From NCBI GenBank assembly GCA_014860665.1, contig JACZJI010000027.1:1-64000 (forward strand): a stretch of DNA of 64,000 nucleotides, in the 5' to 3' direction. Positions within the stretch are counted from its first letter, which is position 1, and every line of letters begins with the position of its first letter. This DNA is from Bacteroidales bacterium. Its GTDB lineage: Bacteria > Bacteroidota > Bacteroidia > Bacteroidales > F082. Shown piece after piece: positions 9,874 through 19,579 of this stretch. A program made the translations under genes and the position numbers. Under the pieces are notes generated by a model that saw only the letters and a list, made by a program, of their open reading frames with translations, did not search any database and was not told the DNA's origin.

Positions 9874-12540
9874 TTATTTCAGTCTGTAATTGTAAAGAGT
9901 GTTGCCTGCAGCGGTGATGAGATTAATATCACCACTCCGGTTCAGGCTGCCTACCGTAAAAGGCGTAGCTCCCGTAAGACCTCTTCCTATCAGGATATTT
10001 CCCTGATTGTCGAAAAGGTAAATGGTGTTTTCATGAGAAGCAACGACACCTAGCACTTTTTGCTTTCCTCCCAGGGAGAAGAATTCCGGTTGCACATCTA
10101 TATCACTTGAAAAAGTGTAATTAAAAAGCTCTTTCTTAAATCGGTTAAAAACTACCAGTTTTTTATGATCGATAAAGATGAAGTCTTTTACATGGTCACC
10201 ATTGAAGTCATCGTAAAGGAAGTAATGTTCGGGTGAGAATTTCCCGAAATCCGTAAACGTCACATTCCCGTTCCTTGAAATGTAAACCAGTTGTCCCTGT
10301 TCATCCGTAGTAATGATGATGCCCTTGTTGTTGGTACTATTCAGATAAAAAGCTGAGTTTTTGGCCTTTTTAAAATTGTCTTTCAGATATATTCTCTGGC
10401 GCCCGCGCCTGTCGACAATCTTGACATTATTTTGTATGTCAGTTATAATGATAAAATCTTTTCTGCTCGTTAGCAGACGATAAATGGGCTGCACTGTGAT
10501 GTCAGGCATTTGGGGATAGGTCCATCCTCTGACGGGATTTCCCTTTATCGTATAATCATGAATCTTTTCATCAGCCTGAGCTACCATGATTCTGTAATCT
10601 TTCCGGTCGGTATAATCGAATACCGTAATGCCATTGGTTGCTGCAGGATGTAACGGGATGGGGTAATCTGCCACAAAATGCCCGTCGCGATCGATCAGGA
10701 ACAAGTTGTTTGCAGTATTAAACAGGTATTGTATTTTGCCGTTTTTGTAATAATCAACCTGGTAGATTTTACTGATGGGAAGATTGGGAAGCCTTTTGGT
10801 CCAAAGGATTTTGCCATTGTAATCGATAAAATACATATGATCACCACGATCAAAAACGATGATATCGTATTTCCCGTTTTTAGGATCTTTTACCAAATAA
10901 GGTTTCCCGACAATGGAGTCGTCCAGCTGAATTTTCCAAAGTGCCAGATTTTCTTCTTTATATGCGCTATTGTATTCCAGAGCGAAATTCGTGTAAAACA
11001 TCGAACCTTCCCTGTTGAACTGCATCGTGATATACTGAAAATCCTTAAGGATATCTTGAGAAGCCAGCAACTTCGAACTTAAATTCTTCTCCAGATATTT
11101 TGGAAACAGATCCGTGAAGCTTCTCAGTTGAAGCTGAAAAGTGAGGTTGGATGTCCGCAGCATATTGGTCGAAAATGCTTTGAAATTATCATTCAAATCC
11201 AAAGTTTTCCCGGTGTCGTAATAATGAATTAATTGAATCAGGTCTTCAGGATTATGTCCAAATACCGCGCTGCCATTCAGAATGGTATAATATTCGCGAT
11301 CAACGCCGTCAAAGATCTTTCCATAAACAACTGGTAAAAAATCCTTCAGGTTAATCTTTCTGATTGCATGGCTGCCGTAATTCCGTACAAAAGAACCATT
11401 GCTTTTCAAAGCCAGATCTTTAAGCAATGTCGCGCCTTTAAGCTCATCATCAAAGCTGACGATGCACCAGCTCTTATCTGTCATCTCATTCGGACTAAGG
11501 GCATTGGAAACGAAACAAACTTCACGGCTGACCTGGATCAGATTTTTCAGATCATCACGGTAAGGTGCAGAGAATTTATTTAACTGATCTGCAGCAGCAG
11601 ATTTTGAAAACTTCTGGAAAGACTTGTTCAGCCAAACATCGCTGTTAAAAGGAAACAGAGAATATAGATTCGGACTTTCTTCATTCTTACGGTCAAACTG
11701 CGACAAAAGATCATCCGGACCACTGAAAGTAAAACCAGATAACAACAGGTTTTTCGATTTCAGAATTAAGTCTGTTTCTGTCCATTGAGCAAAATGAGAC
11801 AATTGCTGGACATCGTTTTTGTAATCGGTATTGGCATAGTTCGACAACAGCTTTGCCATTTCCGGATAGTTGATATAAAGACGGGCGTCGACAATCTTTC
11901 CTGAGGTACCAGCAACTTTCTTAAAAGCGTTGTTTTCTGTGAAATTGGTCTGTGGGTAAGTAATTAATGCTTTTTGTAGGAGTGGTTCTGAAGGGGAGAG
12001 TGCCACTACTCCGTTTAAAACCGCCACATGAAATTGCAGGTTGGCTTTTGCGTTGACGACATTCAGTATCTTTTGACTGCCTTCTCCCACAACTGACATA
12101 GTCACATCCTTGCCTGAGTTGCTTTCCGTAATCAGTTGTTTTATGTCACTTATTTTAACGGATTCCCTGATCTGAAAGAGCATCAGATAAGGATTTGGCC
12201 CGGAGGTGGAATCACTGTACACAGACAGATAGAAAGGTGAATCCAGAACTTTATTGCTGAGCTCCCGGTTGGTTTCGATTAAATCCAGAAACTGTTGAAC
12301 AGAATGATCGAGATTTTCGATTTGTTTTATGCCTTTCAGGCTTTTGTACCTTTCATTGTCCTGAGAAAGTTTTTTGTACAAATCACCAGGTTCGTCTGTT
12401 TGAAGTACAAAAGCCGGCGTGTTGGGGAGCATTTTCCAAGGATTTCCGTGAGTGTTTCCCTGCCTTGCATAAAAATAATATCCTCCCAGAAGCAGGATTA
12501 ATACTACGGAAACCAGTATTGAAATGCTTGTTTTATTCAT
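9874..12540 (-). CDS. Membrane-anchored DUF3352-like protein with C-terminal beta-propeller/PQQ-like repeats
   Basis: N-terminal TM (SILVSVVLILLLGGYYFYA), NTPAFVLQTDEP, repeats of YFIDYNGKILWTKRLP type; start re-set to MNKTSIS. Confidence 0.6.
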   Translation of the reverse strand: MNKTSISILVSVVLILLLGGYYFYARQGNTHGNPWKMLPNTPAFVLQTDEPGDLYKKLSQDNERYKSLKGIKQIENLDHSVQQFLDLIETNRELSNKVLDSPFYLSVYSDSTSGPNPYLMLFQIRESVKISDIKQLITESNSGKDVTMSVVGEGSQKILNVVNAKANLQFHVAVLNGVVALSPSEPLLQKALITYPQTNFTENNAFKKVAGTSGKIVDARLYINYPEMAKLLSNYANTDYKNDVQQLSHFAQWTETDLILKSKNLLLSGFTFSGPDDLLSQFDRKNEESPNLYSLFPFNSDVWLNKSFQKFSKSAAADQLNKFSAPYRDDLKNLIQVSREVCFVSNALSPNEMTDKSWCIVSFDDELKGATLLKDLALKSNGSFVRNYGSHAIRKINLKDFLPVVYGKIFDGVDREYYTILNGSAVFGHNPEDLIQLIHYYDTGKTLDLNDNFKAFSTNMLRTSNLTFQLQLRSFTDLFPKYLEKNLSSKLLASQDILKDFQYITMQFNREGSMFYTNFALEYNSAYKEENLALWKIQLDDSIVGKPYLVKDPKNGKYDIIVFDRGDHMYFIDYNGKILWTKRLPNLPISKIYQVDYYKNGKIQYLFNTANNLFLIDRDGHFVADYPIPLHPAATNGITVFDYTDRKDYRIMVAQADEKIHDYTIKGNPVRGWTYPQMPDITVQPIYRLLTSRKDFIIITDIQNNVKIVDRRGRQRIYLKDNFKKAKNSAFYLNSTNNKGIIITTDEQGQLVYISRNGNVTFTDFGKFSPEHYFLYDDFNGDHVKDFIFIDHKKLVVFNRFKKELFNYTFSSDIDVQPEFFSLGGKQKVLGVVASHENTIYLFDNQGNILIGRGLTGATPFTVGSLNRSGDINLITAAGNTLYNYRLK

Positions 12541-12669
12541 GAACCCGGGCTTTGAATTCAAAGTTACAAAAGAAAAGTGGGAAATTCCTGACGTTTCAAA
12601 AGGGTTAGTTAACAGGAGGCTGTTAATTATTCAAAGGGTAAAAACAAAGTATATTCTCAAATGCTCTGG

Positions 12670-13404
12670 TCAGGATTGGCTTATGAATTTTAAGGTTTCC
12701 CTGTTAACGGAATCAAATAAAATAATCCCTTCTTCCTTGGTTCCCAACTGTGCGATGAGCTCTCCTTTTTCATTCCACACTGAGGATTTACCTGCGCATT
12801 CATATCCGGCGGATATGCCTACATAGTTTGCCATAAAGGTAACCATATGGTGTGCTTTGGCCAGTTCGCTGAGCTGTTGGATGTCTGCATCGACTCCCGA
12901 AACTGAATTCATGACGCTGGCTAAATAGATGTTGGCATGGTGCGATATTGCAAATTTATGATGCCCGGGATTTGATAGTTCATAGCATATTGCCGGTGCA
13001 ATGATATCTGATCCGTATTCAAGTACCAGTGGATTTTTTCCAGGCGTAAAAACTGACTCTTCAGTCGGATATAAATACTGTTTTGAATAAGTAGTTCTCC
13101 TTTGTCCCGGTCTAAACAGAATCATACTGACAAATAAATTATCGCCTTCTCTGGTAGGCAAACCTGCGCCTATGATGATGTTGTTTTTATCACTTATATT
13201 CTGAAGAACATCCAGCCTTTTATCCTCCTGACTTGTTGCTAATTCGGCGGCCAGCTCCGGTTCATAACCTGTGAGCGAAAGTTCCGGGAAAACAACCATG
13301 TCGGCTTTCTGTTTTAGGGCCTGTTTGATCCAGATTATATGATTTTCCAGATTTTTCTCAATATCTCCTTTTACGGGTCGCAATTGTACTATGGCTATTC
13401 TCAT
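12670..13404 (-). CDS. Carbon-nitrogen hydrolase (nitrilase superfamily)
   Basis: VVFPELSLTGYE (E), SKQYLYPTEESVF (K), APAICYELS (C) catalytic triad contexts. Confidence 0.9.
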   Translation of the reverse strand: MRIAIVQLRPVKGDIEKNLENHIIWIKQALKQKADMVVFPELSLTGYEPELAAELATSQEDKRLDVLQNISDKNNIIIGAGLPTREGDNLFVSMILFRPGQRRTTYSKQYLYPTEESVFTPGKNPLVLEYGSDIIAPAICYELSNPGHHKFAISHHANIYLASVMNSVSGVDADIQQLSELAKAHHMVTFMANYVGISAGYECAGKSSVWNEKGELIAQLGTKEEGIILFDSVNRETLKFISQS

Positions 13405-13530
13405 AGGTTCTCTTTTTGTCTTAAAGGCTTATTCAGGGCGCAAATCTAATGAAAATAGATACTTTCTTTTGGTTTAAATTGGCACCACTATTGAATTTTG
13501 TCTATTGGACTGTTTCTGAACACTTCAGTT

Positions 13531-14043
13531 TTATCGGTCGTAATGCGACGTCTTCTTCTCAAAACAATAGAATTCTCCTTTGCGGAAAGTGACGGTGCCA
13601 CTTATGGTATAGCCTGCTCTTTGGTAAACGCCTGTTGATACAGGGTTCTTCATGAAGGCATCGAAACGGATGGTTTTGTATTGATGTTTCTCGGCATACT
13701 CCTCCGAAAACCGTATCATCTGCTTGGAGATCCCCTTGTTTTGATGCTTTGGTGATACCACCAGACGATGCAATACCAGGGGCTTATCATCCGGGAAATT
13801 CCACTGTATTTCTTTGTATTCTTCTGATTGCTTTTCGTTGAGCACTCCTACGGCGCAGATCTCATCTTCCTCAAAATAGCCGTACATGGTTTTTGCCCGG
13901 ATGTCTTCTTCAATGATTTCCCAGGTAGGGTAGTCTTTATCCCACTGAAAGATGTTCATTTCGTCCATCTTACGTGTTGCATCCCGGTAAATTTCCATGA
14001 CTTCTGCCAGCCTTTTGACCGTCACTAATTTTATGGTACTCAT
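13531..14043 (-). CDS. GNAT family N-acetyltransferase
   Basis: LVLHRLVVSPKHQNKGISKQMIRFSEEYA acetyl-CoA binding motif. Confidence 0.85.
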   Translation of the reverse strand: MSTIKLVTVKRLAEVMEIYRDATRKMDEMNIFQWDKDYPTWEIIEEDIRAKTMYGYFEEDEICAVGVLNEKQSEEYKEIQWNFPDDKPLVLHRLVVSPKHQNKGISKQMIRFSEEYAEKHQYKTIRFDAFMKNPVSTGVYQRAGYTISGTVTFRKGEFYCFEKKTSHYDR

Positions 14044-14079
14044 GTAGAATGTTTTATTGAAGACAAACCCTGCTATTAA

Positions 14080-14610
14080 TCATTTATCGATTAACTGGAT
14101 TTGTTGGTACTCACTTTTTGTCATTTCAAAAAGTACGCCCTCGTGTTCGTCGAAGTGAGCCTCTTTTTTAAAAATCATGCCTGTTTTCTCGAGGACTTTG
14201 ATCGATGCAATATTTTCTTTCATCGCTCTTCCTGTGATTTTGTCCAGGTTAAGTTCTCTGAACCCGTAATCAAGACAGGCTCTGGCGGATTCTGTTGCAT
14301 AACCCTTGTTCCAGTATCTCCTGTAAAAACGATAGCCTAAATCGTATAGATCCTGATCTTCTAAGTATTTCAATCCGCACCAGCCGATAAACTCATTACT
14401 TGCTTTTTCTATTACTGCAAGACGTCCGACACCATATTTTCTATGCTGGTCGTAATTTCTTAAAAAGTATTCGGCTTCCCTGATACTTTTAAAGGATCTG
14501 TCGCCGGTATATTTGATAACATCGGGATCAAGGTTGAGACTGTATAGATCTTCAGCATCCTCAACCCTGAGATGTCTTAAAAATGTTCTTTCTGTTTCTA
14601 TGATGTACAT
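14080..14610 (-). CDS. GNAT (RimJ/RimL-type) N-acetyltransferase
   Basis: TERTFLRHLRVEDAEDLYSL, YWNKGYATESARACLDYGF. Confidence 0.88.
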   Translation of the reverse strand: MYIIETERTFLRHLRVEDAEDLYSLNLDPDVIKYTGDRSFKSIREAEYFLRNYDQHRKYGVGRLAVIEKASNEFIGWCGLKYLEDQDLYDLGYRFYRRYWNKGYATESARACLDYGFRELNLDKITGRAMKENIASIKVLEKTGMIFKKEAHFDEHEGVLFEMTKSEYQQIQLIDK

Positions 14611-14653
14611 ATTTTATTTCTGTGTGTTTTCGTCAATCAAACATAATAATCAT

Positions 14654-15589
14654 TTACTTCACTTGAATTTTCTTACGGATTTTTAACTCTCCGGGTAATA
14701 TGCAATTGTATACGAATCTGTTTATGGGGGTGTCAACTCCGTATTGTTCTCCGAGCCTCACCACGGTTCCGTTTTGATACTCTATTTCTGAAGGTTTCCC
14801 TTCCCATACGTCCCGGGTTAATGAGGCAGCAGAATCATAAGGGAGCGAATCCATGAAAGAAATGGTTTTTGCAAGAAAGTCTGATTCTATTTTTACTCCA
14901 ATCTTCTGCGAAAGCGAATAAATCTCGTTGAGCAAATCCATCATCATTTGGCGGGTTTCCTTTAACTCGCGCATTTCACCGTAAGTGGTTTTAGTTACTG
15001 CCAGCAATCCGCTGACACAAATGGCAATGAATTTCTTCCACAATTCCGATTCGATATCTTCCGAAACTTTTGATTCAATTCCGGCTTTTTCAAAACACTT
15101 TTGAATTTCAGCGGTTCTGTCGCTCTTCGACTTGTCTAATTCTCCGAATACAATGGTGGGTGTTACGCCAAGATGACTGATAACTCCCGGTGAGTCTACT
15201 TTGCTGATAATCCGGCACAGGCCGCCTAATATATTCGATTTGTCAATCTTTTCGGCAAGTTCGTCGGCGGCTAAAACGCCATTTTGCAAAGGAAGGATTG
15301 TGGTGCCGGGACGGATTATCTTTTTTAAATCATCCCTGATTTCCTTAATCTGCCATGCTTTTACGCCGAGGATGATCAGGTCGGGATCTTTAATATCTGT
15401 GATCTTGTCTGTAGCTTTTATGTTTTCAATCAGGAAATCCCCCAATACACTGTTTACTTTCAATCCATTACTTAACATAGCTTTCAGATGCTCACCACGG
15501 GCTATAAAAGTCACATCATTTCCGGCTTTTGCCAGTTTTCCGCCAAAGTATCCGCCTACACCTCCGGTTCCTATGATTGCTATTTTCAT
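14654..15589 (-). CDS. panE: 2-dehydropantoate 2-reductase (ketopantoate reductase)
   Basis: GTGGVGGYFGGKLAKAG Rossmann motif, LPLQNGV, KTISFMDSLPYDSAASLTRDVWEGKPSEIEYQNG. Confidence 0.88.
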   Translation of the reverse strand: MKIAIIGTGGVGGYFGGKLAKAGNDVTFIARGEHLKAMLSNGLKVNSVLGDFLIENIKATDKITDIKDPDLIILGVKAWQIKEIRDDLKKIIRPGTTILPLQNGVLAADELAEKIDKSNILGGLCRIISKVDSPGVISHLGVTPTIVFGELDKSKSDRTAEIQKCFEKAGIESKVSEDIESELWKKFIAICVSGLLAVTKTTYGEMRELKETRQMMMDLLNEIYSLSQKIGVKIESDFLAKTISFMDSLPYDSAASLTRDVWEGKPSEIEYQNGTVVRLGEQYGVDTPINRFVYNCILPGELKIRKKIQVK

Positions 15590-15641
15590 ATCAATTAGTT
15601 TTTGTCGCCTTGTTTTCTAATAAATGAATGTTGGAATGTGA

Positions 15642-16148
15642 TTACTTCACCGGGTCGTTACGTTTTGCTCCGATGATAGCTCCGATTTTCAAAAAACCGA
15701 ACGTCAAAACAACTCCAATCACGCCTCCGGTTATGACCGATAAAAATACTTGTTTTGTCGTTAATAATCCAGCGTTTTTAATTTTAGTTAACACAAAAGC
15801 AGAAAGTGGCAGATTAACCAAAAGTGCCGAAATAATTCCTGGAGCATATTTCTTCATATATATCACCGCAACCAGGTGGGGTATAAACACATTGAGAAGG
15901 AGTATTCCGGCGAAACCTGAAACAAACATATAATAAAGCTCTTCAGTTTTATAAAGTCCCTTTGCAAAAACGACGATAAATCCTAAAACAGTAAACAATA
16001 ACACTGCTATGCCGAACTGACGGGTTGTAAAGGGCCTATGAATAAAAGATGGTGTAAATTTTGTCCACTTTTCCATCCCCAGTGCCTCTTCCAAATTATG
16101 CAAAGCAAAAGCGAAGGGAAGGAGTGAAATTATAAAGTCCAGATTCAT
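15642..16148 (-). CDS. HXXEE domain-containing membrane protein
   Basis: LPFAFALHNLEEALGMEKW matches the HXXEE signature. Confidence 0.8.
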   Translation of the reverse strand: MNLDFIISLLPFAFALHNLEEALGMEKWTKFTPSFIHRPFTTRQFGIAVLLFTVLGFIVVFAKGLYKTEELYYMFVSGFAGILLLNVFIPHLVAVIYMKKYAPGIISALLVNLPLSAFVLTKIKNAGLLTTKQVFLSVITGGVIGVVLTFGFLKIGAIIGAKRNDPVK

Positions 16149-16211
16149 ATCACTAATACAGTAGTCGTAACCGGTTAAATAAATTCCTGTTGCGTCAATC
16201 CACTATGTCTG

Positions 16212-16634
16212 TCAGAGTATGAGGTTATCATCTTCGTCCAGATCCCAAAAGGGATTGTAGGCGACTTCGAATAAATATCCGTCAGGGTCTTTGAAATACC
16301 CGCTGTAGCCGCCCCAGTAGACTTTCTGTGCGGGTTTTACAATGATGGCACCATGTTTTTGAACCTGCATCAGAACTTCGTCGACTTCTTTTTCTGATTT
16401 TGCATTGTATGAAATTGTCAGCCCTGAAAATTCGGTGGGCTGATAGGACAGGGTTGTATCTTTGGCAAGCTCCTGCCGTGGATGTAGTGCCAGTGTCATT
16501 CCGCCTAAAGGAAATAATGCCAGTTCGTCCATACTTTTATTTGACTTTTTCCAGCCCAGGCCTTTTTCATAAAAGTCCAGTGACCTTTTTATATCATCTA
16601 CACCCAGTGTTATAAGATTGAGTTTTTGTCGCAT
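16212..16634 (-). CDS. VOC (glyoxalase/bleomycin-resistance) family protein
   Basis: LITLGVDDIKRSLDFYEKGLGWK ... YFKDPDGYLFEVAYNP. Confidence 0.88.
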   Translation of the reverse strand: MRQKLNLITLGVDDIKRSLDFYEKGLGWKKSNKSMDELALFPLGGMTLALHPRQELAKDTTLSYQPTEFSGLTISYNAKSEKEVDEVLMQVQKHGAIIVKPAQKVYWGGYSGYFKDPDGYLFEVAYNPFWDLDEDDNLIL

Positions 16635-16738
16635 GATCTTTTTGTTTAAATGAAAGCTGACGCGTTATTTCAGCAATTACTACGTCGTTTTTAAGTTGCT
16701 CCCGTAAGTTGCAGAGCGGTGAATGGGAGACTGATGAA

Positions 16739-16981
16739 TCAGCTTTTTGATTCTTTTTTACCGCTGTTTAATGTTTGCTTTATTTCATGCAATTCTTTCA
16801 TAATGGCATTGCTTGAAGTCATTATTTTATAACTCATCATGATAATTTTTATCGAAACCAGTAAAACACCTGTTTCCAATAGTAAATCGTGTGTGAGTCC
16901 TTTGGAGAATAAGGCTATGGTAAAGAGTAAGAACGTAATTACAATGATTGTGGTATCGGCTGCTGAAAGATATTTCTTCAT
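16739..16981 (-). CDS. Small two-TM membrane protein, unknown function
   Basis: 80 aa with two hydrophobic segments; sensible spacing in the operon-like strand run. Confidence 0.5.
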   Translation of the reverse strand: MKKYLSAADTTIIVITFLLFTIALFSKGLTHDLLLETGVLLVSIKIIMMSYKIMTSSNAIMKELHEIKQTLNSGKKESKS

Positions 16982-17006
16982 AATCTTTGATTTTGCTGAT
17001 TAGTCT

Positions 17007-17405
17007 TTATCCAAGAATTTCCAGATTAATTATTATAAATTTTGCTTCACCGGATCTGAACTTTATGAGGTAGTTTCCCGGAGTGTCTGTCAAAAATTTA
17101 TATTGGGCACTTCTTATCGGGGCATCTTGTGTACATACGCAACCCACATATTTAGCTTCTGTTTCAATTGTTCTTGTATTGCTGCTGTCGGTGCTTACGA
17201 TAAATTTTCCAAACTGTCCGCAACCATTCGTTACCCCAAAGTTTACATCAATCAAAATCGGCTCATTTACTGTTCCGCTGCCGGGATATTTTACACTGGT
17301 TACGTAGGCTATTTTATTTTCGTTACAAGTTTGAGGATAATCTTTATTACATGTAATAAAAGATAGACCCGCCAATACTAAGATCAGATAATTTCCCGCT
17401 TTCAT
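17007..17405 (-). CDS. Small lipoprotein, unknown function
   Basis: MKAGNYLILVLAGLSFITCNKD lipobox. Confidence 0.55.
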   Translation of the reverse strand: MKAGNYLILVLAGLSFITCNKDYPQTCNENKIAYVTSVKYPGSGTVNEPILIDVNFGVTNGCGQFGKFIVSTDSSNTRTIETEAKYVGCVCTQDAPIRSAQYKFLTDTPGNYLIKFRSGEAKFIIINLEILG

Positions 17406-17715
17406 AGTTTTCTGTTTTAGTTAATTTCAACGATCTCAGCACCTGCAAGTGGTCTGCAGAACTCTGTGAGATTAATTTCAAATTATTACTAAAATTACAA
17501 AATTTAAACATGCTGACAAATCACATACATGCACAAGTAAAAGACATCAGAAACGATCCGGAAAATTATAAATATCATGGGACAAAAGGTGTCGCTTACC
17601 GGACAGGGATAAAGATTACCGGGAAAGAGATATAAATTTCCTTTAATTCCGATTATGATGTGTAAAAGCAGTTTATATAAAACTATTTTTGTCGGCACAA
17701 AATGATTAACTGACG

Positions 17716-17967
17716 ATGATCTCACATTTAATCGGATATTTAGCAGCAATTTTAACAACCGCATCATTTGTCCCACAGGCAATAAAAACAATCCGTACCC
17801 GGAATACTCAAGGGATATCTCTTATAATGTACATCATGTTTTCAACCGGAGTTTTGTTTTGGTTTATTTATGGAATTGTAATTAAGGATATTCCTGTAAT
17901 CGTCGCAAATGCCGTTACACTCTGTTTCGCTGCGATTATACTGGTTTATAAAATTCTATATAGGTAA
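17716..17967 (+). CDS. SemiSWEET (PQ-loop/MtN3) sugar transporter
   Basis: 83 aa three-TM; IGYLAAILTTASFVPQAIKTIRTRNTQGIS PQ-loop. Confidence 0.88.
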   Translation: MISHLIGYLAAILTTASFVPQAIKTIRTRNTQGISLIMYIMFSTGVLFWFIYGIVIKDIPVIVANAVTLCFAAIILVYKILYR

Positions 17968-18000
17968 CAGTTGAGGTAGTTTGTCGGTAACCTCCGCGCG

Positions 18001-18240
18001 AACATACTAAACCACCGCGCAGAGGTATCTACCCGCTGCGGAGACCTATCTACCCGCCGCGCAGAGGCATCAACCCACCGCGCAGAGGTACCTACCCACC
18101 GCGCAGAGGTGCCTACCCACCGCGCAGAGGTGCCTACCCACTGCACAGAGGTACCTACCCACTGCGGAGACCTGTCTACCCATCGCGCAGAAACGCCTAC
18201 CCGCTACGCGAAGGTGTCAACCCTCTGCACAGGCAGGAAA
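18001..18240. repeat. 21-bp tandem repeat array (~11 imperfect units), consensus CCACCGCGCAGAGGTGCCTAC
   Basis: Units line up by eye at exactly 21 bp; GC-rich against an AT-rich background. Units 2 and 8 share a GCGGAGACCT variant. Confidence 0.9.
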
Positions 18241-18307
18241 TCAAAATATTTTGATATAAAATTGTCCGTTTCTGATATTGGTAACTCGGGTGCGGGGGCA
18301 GAAGCCA

Positions 18308-18423
18308 TCTACTGCCGGGAAATTGTCGACTATTGTTGGGAAATCACTGACGAAGCGTTACCAGGAGCTAGCGAAACAGTACTGATTGGCAACGAAGCGT
18401 TATCCATTGCTGACGAAGGCTAA
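18308..18423. repeat. Second, diverged 21-bp-period tract (GAAGCGTTATCCATTGCTGAC-like)
   Basis: TACTGCCGGGAAATTGTCGAC / TATTGTTGGGAAATCACTGAC / GAAGCGTTACCAGGAGCTAGC / GAAACAGTACTGATTGGCAAC / GAAGCGTTATCCATTGCTGAC, each 21 nt. Confidence 0.6.
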
Positions 18424-18452
18424 ACAAAGGCCGGCTTCGGTGGGGCGGAAGT

Positions 18453-19271
18453 CTATTTCACATGATATTCTTTTTGAATAAACGCCAGCAGTGTTTTACC
18501 CTCTTCATGAACACCATCGAGCCAGCTGATCAGTCCCATGAGACCGTAATTCCACAATTGCAGGTGGGCATACGCCTGGTTCAGTAATTTTTTACCCTGT
18601 TCTGTTAAAGGTACCGGGACATGCTGGTTTTTCTTCAGGCTGATAAAATCGAAAAGCTGCATGTAGATTTTCTGATTGCTTAGCGCACCATACATGAAAT
18701 TGGATTGCTGGTAATAATTTCTCACGGTTTGGTCGTATTTCATAATACCGTCTGAAACGGCTTTATTTCTGATCAGCCTCAGCTCACCGCTGTTTTTTAA
18801 TTGCTGGATGGTCCGGTCGTTGGAAACAAAAGCACGAATGTCCAGGTTTTTGGTCCATAACCGGTAAGCATTGTTTGAGTTCTCACTAATTCCGGGTGAT
18901 GACAACGCATTTAATACGCTGTCGATCCCTGTGCTCGTCCTTCTCAATTGCATTAGCACTTTTCCCGACTGGAGTGTATCAGATTTCAGGTCTTCTACGA
19001 TGGAGCGTATAAATACATTTTCGCGCTGATGTTCCTGCAATTGTCCTCGCCAGTTCTCGGCGATGAAGCCGGCGAACACAGCGAGAAAAACCATTAAGAA
19101 TTCAAAGAAATAGTGCCAGACTTTCCTCCCGGACTCATGTTGAAGACGATCGTTCGGGGTTTCCCTGTTTTCGGGTTTCTGCTTTGGAATTTTGCGGCCA
19201 GAGGTTTTCTCTGATTCGTGATTGGTTAAATTCTCAGAGGAATTCGCACCGGTATTCGTGTTTTTTGCCAT
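18453..19271 (-). CDS. DUF6090-like single-TM protein, unknown function
   Basis: VWHYFFEFLMVFLAVFAGFIAENWRGQLQEHQRE segment common to this Bacteroidota family. Confidence 0.6.
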   Translation of the reverse strand: MAKNTNTGANSSENLTNHESEKTSGRKIPKQKPENRETPNDRLQHESGRKVWHYFFEFLMVFLAVFAGFIAENWRGQLQEHQRENVFIRSIVEDLKSDTLQSGKVLMQLRRTSTGIDSVLNALSSPGISENSNNAYRLWTKNLDIRAFVSNDRTIQQLKNSGELRLIRNKAVSDGIMKYDQTVRNYYQQSNFMYGALSNQKIYMQLFDFISLKKNQHVPVPLTEQGKKLLNQAYAHLQLWNYGLMGLISWLDGVHEEGKTLLAFIQKEYHVK

Positions 19272-19505
19272 TTGAATTGTGGATTGGTATAGTGAATTAT
19301 GATAGTGTTCTAAAGTTTGACGCTCGGCTTCCGTTCCCGGGCAATTTCAGTGATTTATTACATCTAAGTTAGCACTTTAACTGATAAGTGTCCTTTCGGA
19401 GTCTTTTTTTTCAGTGGTTCAGGAGATTTTTCAGGAGCAGGGGTTTGTGCAATGTCAAAAAACAGCGTCCCTTGTTCTTAAATCAAGAAGGCTATTGTCG
19501 AAAAA

Positions 19506-19563
19506 ATGAGATCCCTTTCATGATAGATTGGGACAGGCTGTCGGTCGCCTCCTCGGGATGACC
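19506..19563. repeat. REP/MITE-like dispersed element, copy 1
   Basis: ATGAGATC...GTCGGTCGCCTCCTCGGGATGACC; shares ATGAGATC and a 16-mer with the copy at 40364. Confidence 0.45.
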
Positions 19564-19579
19564 GGAAAATTTTTCATTT

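Noticed and set aside
13479-13495. TTGGCACCACTATTGAA, a sigma54-like match on the + strand
   Set aside because: No plus-strand gene lies downstream (it would run antisense to two GNAT genes) and there is no upstream array; probably chance, though an unannotated RNA is not excluded.
17504-17791. 95-aa minus ORF upstream of and overlapping SemiSWEET
   Set aside because: Overlaps the start of a well-supported + gene and has no motifs.
18001-18240. Possible CRISPR array
   Set aside because: Units are contiguous 21-mers with no unique spacers and no cas genes nearby; a tandem repeat instead.
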